Assembly (NCBI RefSeq): GCF_900110105.1
Contig: NZ_FOCL01000011.1
Span: 62,001-126,000, forward strand
DNA length: 64,000 bases
Reading direction: 5' to 3'
Origin: Mucilaginibacter gossypiicola
Lineage (GTDB): Bacteria > Bacteroidota > Bacteroidia > Sphingobacteriales > Sphingobacteriaceae
The notes beneath the pieces were generated by a model. The model made no database searches, was not told the origin of the DNA, and saw only the letters and a program-made list of their open reading frames with translations. This document shows positions 61,757 through 64,000 of the stretch, in pieces. The first letter of the stretch is position 1, and each line of letters begins with the position of its first letter. A program made the translations under genes and the position numbers.

Positions 61757-62854
61757 ATGAACGAGTTTACCTTAGGTGTTGAAGAAGAATTTATGGTGAT
61801 CGATCCCGTGTCGCGGGAGTTAAAATCGCATGAGCAAAGAATAGTGGATGCAGCTCAAAAAATCCACGAAGACCAGGTAAAGGCCGAAATGCACCAGGCC
61901 GTAGTTGAGGTGGGCACACATATTTGCCGCAATACTGAAGAAGCCCGTAAAGAAGTAAGCAAGCTTCGTACTACAGTGGCGCAACTGGCCGGAGACATTG
62001 GCTTACGGATTGGTGCCGCGGGCACACATCCCTTTTCGCACTGGCAACACCAGTTAATTACTGATAACCCCAGGTATTTCGAAATTGTGGATGAGATGCA
62101 GGAAGCGGCCCGCTCAAACCTAATTTTCGGCTTGCATGTACATGTAGGCATCCAATCGCGGGATATGGCCATTCATATCGCCAACCAGGTACGGTACTTT
62201 TTGCCACACGTGTATGCACTTTCAACCAATTCGCCGTTTTGGGAAGGGCGAAATACAGGTTTCAAATCCTTCCGCACCAAAGTTTTTGACAAATTTCCGC
62301 GTACCGGCATCCCCGATTATTTCAGCAGTATTGAGGAGTACGACCGCTACATTAAACTGCTGGTAAAAACCAATTGTATTGATAACGCAAAAAAGATCTG
62401 GTGGGATATCCGTGTACACCCCTTCTTTGAAACTATCGAGTTTCGCATTTGCGACTGCCCAATGCTGGTTGATGAAACCATTGCGTTTACCGCTTTATTT
62501 CAGGCTTTGTGTGCCAAGCTGTATAAGCTCAGAGCGCAAAACATGAAATTCATTAACTATTCACGGGCACTCATCAACGAAAATAAATGGCGCGCAGCCC
62601 GTTATGGTATCGACGGTAAAATGATTGACTTTGGTAAGGAAATGGAGGTAAACACCCGCTCGTTAATATTGGAGTTACTTGATTTTGTTGACGATGTGGT
62701 TGATGAGCTTGGCTCACGCGATGACCTGCAATACGTGCATAATATACTGGAGCATGGTACCGGCGCCGACAGGCAACTGGCCATTTATAATCAAAATAAT
62801 AACTTTGCCGACGTGGTGGATTATATCACATCGCAAACATTGAAAGGGTTGTAG
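61757..62854 (+). CDS. GCS2-family carboxylate-amine ligase (YbdK-like)
   Basis: The 365-residue enzyme belongs to the glutamate-cysteine ligase type 2 family: FTLGVEEEFMVIDPVSRELK (4-23), EVGTHICRNTEEARKEV, GTHPFSHW and FGLHVHVGI (metal and ATP site), IEFRICDCP. Such enzymes make a gamma-glutamyl or other amide bond with ATP. E. coli YbdK has weak gamma-GCS activity, but the physiological product is unknown. Its neighbours, an ATP-grasp ligase and a glutamine amidotransferase, point to a multistep amide-forming pathway. Confidence 0.9.
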   Translation: MNEFTLGVEEEFMVIDPVSRELKSHEQRIVDAAQKIHEDQVKAEMHQAVVEVGTHICRNTEEARKEVSKLRTTVAQLAGDIGLRIGAAGTHPFSHWQHQLITDNPRYFEIVDEMQEAARSNLIFGLHVHVGIQSRDMAIHIANQVRYFLPHVYALSTNSPFWEGRNTGFKSFRTKVFDKFPRTGIPDYFSSIEEYDRYIKLLVKTNCIDNAKKIWWDIRVHPFFETIEFRICDCPMLVDETIAFTALFQALCAKLYKLRAQNMKFINYSRALINENKWRAARYGIDGKMIDFGKEMEVNTRSLILELLDFVDDVVDELGSRDDLQYVHNILEHGTGADRQLAIYNQNNNFADVVDYITSQTLKGL

Positions 62855-62884
62855 GAGCCGGCCGAGCTCTTTCATATACAAAAA

Positions 62885-63018
62885 TGTCATTTTGAAAGAG
62901 CAAGGGAGGATTGAGCGGCGGAGCGAAAGAGGAATCTTATACGCCATATCATGAACAAGAGGTATAAGATTTCTCCTCACAGCCAACACACAATCCCAAC
63001 CGGCTCGTCGAAATGACA
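62885..63018. repeat. TGTCATTT-ended palindrome
   Basis: TGTCATTT (62885-62892) pairs with AAATGACA (63011-63018), and AATCTTATAC (62931-62940) with GTATAAGATT (62962-62971). It lies between the GCS2 and amidotransferase genes and belongs to a third palindrome type. Confidence 0.75.
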
Positions 63019-63081
63019 ATTGTTTTTTATTTGGTAAATACGGAATCCTAAAGCAAGGATAATAATAGATAGATATAGCAG

Positions 63082-63915
63082 ATGACTGAGAAACCGGAAA
63101 TAAAAGTGGCCATACTTGATTTGTATGACGGGATAGCGAACGAGGGTATGCGCGGCTTCCAGGATATTTTGAAGCGATACCGAACTAAACATGATCTGAA
63201 TTTAAGTTATCAGATCTTTGATGTACGCCGCAAATGCGAAATGGCTGATCTCAATTTTGATATTTATATATCAAGCGGAGGTCCCGGCAATCCATTGGAA
63301 ACCGAGGGTACAGAGTGGGAAAAGAAATATTTCAACCTGGTTAACAAGCTGGAAGATCATAATCTGTCTAACAACAGTAATAAAAAACATGTGTTCTTCG
63401 TGTGCCACTCGTTTCAATTAATGTGCCGTTATTACAAACTGGGCGATATCAATATGCGCCGGTCGCCCTCGTTTGGTGTGCTACCCGTAAATAAGACTGA
63501 ACTGGGTTTGAGTGAGCCATTATTTGACGGTTTGGTCGAGCCTTTTTTCGCTGTTGATTCGCGCAGCTGGCAGGTGATCAATCCCGATGAAAAACGTTTT
63601 AAAGAATTAGGCATGCAACTGGTGGCAATTGAAAAAGAACGCCCGCATGTTGATTTACCAAGGGCGATGACGGCCATCAGGTATAACGATTATTTCTTCG
63701 CCACACAATTTCATCCCGAAGCCGATGCAGGGGGCATGAAAGGGATGTTGCTTCGCGAAGAAAAAAAGCAAGAGGTGATCAGTGAGCATGGCGAGGTTAA
63801 ATATAAAGAGATGCTGGAACGCCTCGACGATCCGGATAAAATAACACATACCCAGCATACGCTGATCCCTAACTTTTTGGATATGGCGGTAGAAAGTGTA
63901 TTGGGTGTGGTATGA
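63082..63915 (+). CDS. Class I glutamine amidotransferase-like protein
   Basis: The 277-residue stand-alone GATase has SSGGPGNPLE (oxyanion region, about 64-73), nucleophile C108 in FVCHSFQLMCR and the His-Glu pair H211/E213 in FHPEAD. The usual GxCxGxQ elbow reads VCHSFQ, with Gly replaced, so activity may be as a peptidase or gamma-glutamyl hydrolase rather than an ammonia donor. It is last of the cluster and could hydrolyse or trim gamma-glutamyl products (inference). Confidence 0.88.
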   Translation: MTEKPEIKVAILDLYDGIANEGMRGFQDILKRYRTKHDLNLSYQIFDVRRKCEMADLNFDIYISSGGPGNPLETEGTEWEKKYFNLVNKLEDHNLSNNSNKKHVFFVCHSFQLMCRYYKLGDINMRRSPSFGVLPVNKTELGLSEPLFDGLVEPFFAVDSRSWQVINPDEKRFKELGMQLVAIEKERPHVDLPRAMTAIRYNDYFFATQFHPEADAGGMKGMLLREEKKQEVISEHGEVKYKEMLERLDDPDKITHTQHTLIPNFLDMAVESVLGVV

Positions 63916-63925
63916 CTATAACACT

Positions 63926-64000
63926 ATGTCATTGCGAGCGCAGCGCGGCAACCGCATACTATACAGGGCGGTAATGCTTCCGTGCGATTGCTTCGTCGTT
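63926..64000. repeat. REP-like palindrome, TCATTGCGAG family, copy 10 (cut by window end)
   Basis: ATGTCATTGCGAGCGCAGCG starts at 63926; the right arm GCGATTGCTTCGTCGTT is cut by the edge. Confidence 0.8.

Noticed and set aside
1..64000. tRNA, rRNA, tmRNA and known riboswitches
   Set aside because: No cloverleaf with a TTCGA-type T loop, no rRNA signature and no recognisable riboswitch core was seen by eye in the intergenic regions; a covariance-model scan could still find a diverged RNA.

Overview
The window is chromosomal DNA from a Bacteroidota bacterium, most likely family Sphingobacteriaceae and plausibly a Mucilaginibacter or Pedobacter relative (inference from protein flavour; no rRNA is present to confirm it). 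Signs are a hybrid two-component type sensor with a ligand-binding propeller, eukaryote-like NADP isocitrate dehydrogenase, short LiaF/LytTR regulators, an aromatic amino acid hydroxylase feeding homogentisate, almost no Shine-Dalgarno sequences, and promoters of the Bacteroidota type (TTTG, about 19-20 bp, TAnnTTTG). No tRNA, rRNA, CRISPR array, transposase or phage gene was seen.

Layout. 1-3013 (-): 5' two thirds of a large propeller/histidine kinase sensor, cut by the window edge. 3484-6095 (+): MlaE-MlaF-MlaD lipid transport operon. 6.1-6.8 kb: nested palindromic DNA. 6.8-11.3 kb: acyltransferase, a degenerate SigK-like sigma/anti-sigma pair, a DinB-like protein, and an ArsR regulator overlapping a fused SRPBCC-VOC protein. 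11.5-15.4 kb (+): guaA, a lipoprotein binding-protein fold and an RsmB-type methyltransferase, overlapping head to tail. 15.6-19.4 kb (-): MFS-MarC-small membrane protein operon and an APC permease. 19.8-23.2 kb: zinc-finger protein divergent from a short SSB across an operator cluster, then a PAS/GAF protein with a phosphoacceptor domain but no ATPase domain, and an SDR. 23.3-28.5 kb: phenylalanine hydroxylase, a flippase-like membrane protein, and the two-step agmatine to putrescine route. 28.7-34.0 kb: two LiaF paralogues that carry the same 54-bp upstream element, a DUF4288 protein, and a LytS/LytTR two-component system. 34.3-40.5 kb: L,D-transpeptidase and the homogentisate pathway (flavin reductase-like protein, fumarylacetoacetase, homogentisate dioxygenase, 4-hydroxyphenylpyruvate dioxygenase). 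40.6-45.5 kb: metalloprotease, YciI-like protein, AlkD-like protein, a PAS kinase and its receiver. 45.5-58.5 kb: housekeeping genes (manA, icd, dnaX, rpsF-rpsR-rplI, mtgA, msrA, typA) with small acidic proteins and an esterase. 58.6-63.9 kb: two alpha/beta hydrolases, an ATP-grasp ligase with a histone-H1-like Lys/Ala tail, a GCS2-type carboxylate-amine ligase and a class I glutamine amidotransferase, which looks like a pathway for an unknown amide- or peptide-like product.

The most distinctive feature overall is the amount of palindromic intergenic DNA: ten copies of one REP-like family with TCATTGCGAG ends, a 585-bp multi-tier nested palindrome at 37.2-37.8 kb, two smaller nested palindromes, and several long single hairpins. 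The best candidates for an undescribed system are the 59.5-63.9 kb amidoligase cluster and the LiaF/LytTR regulon with its duplicated cis element.
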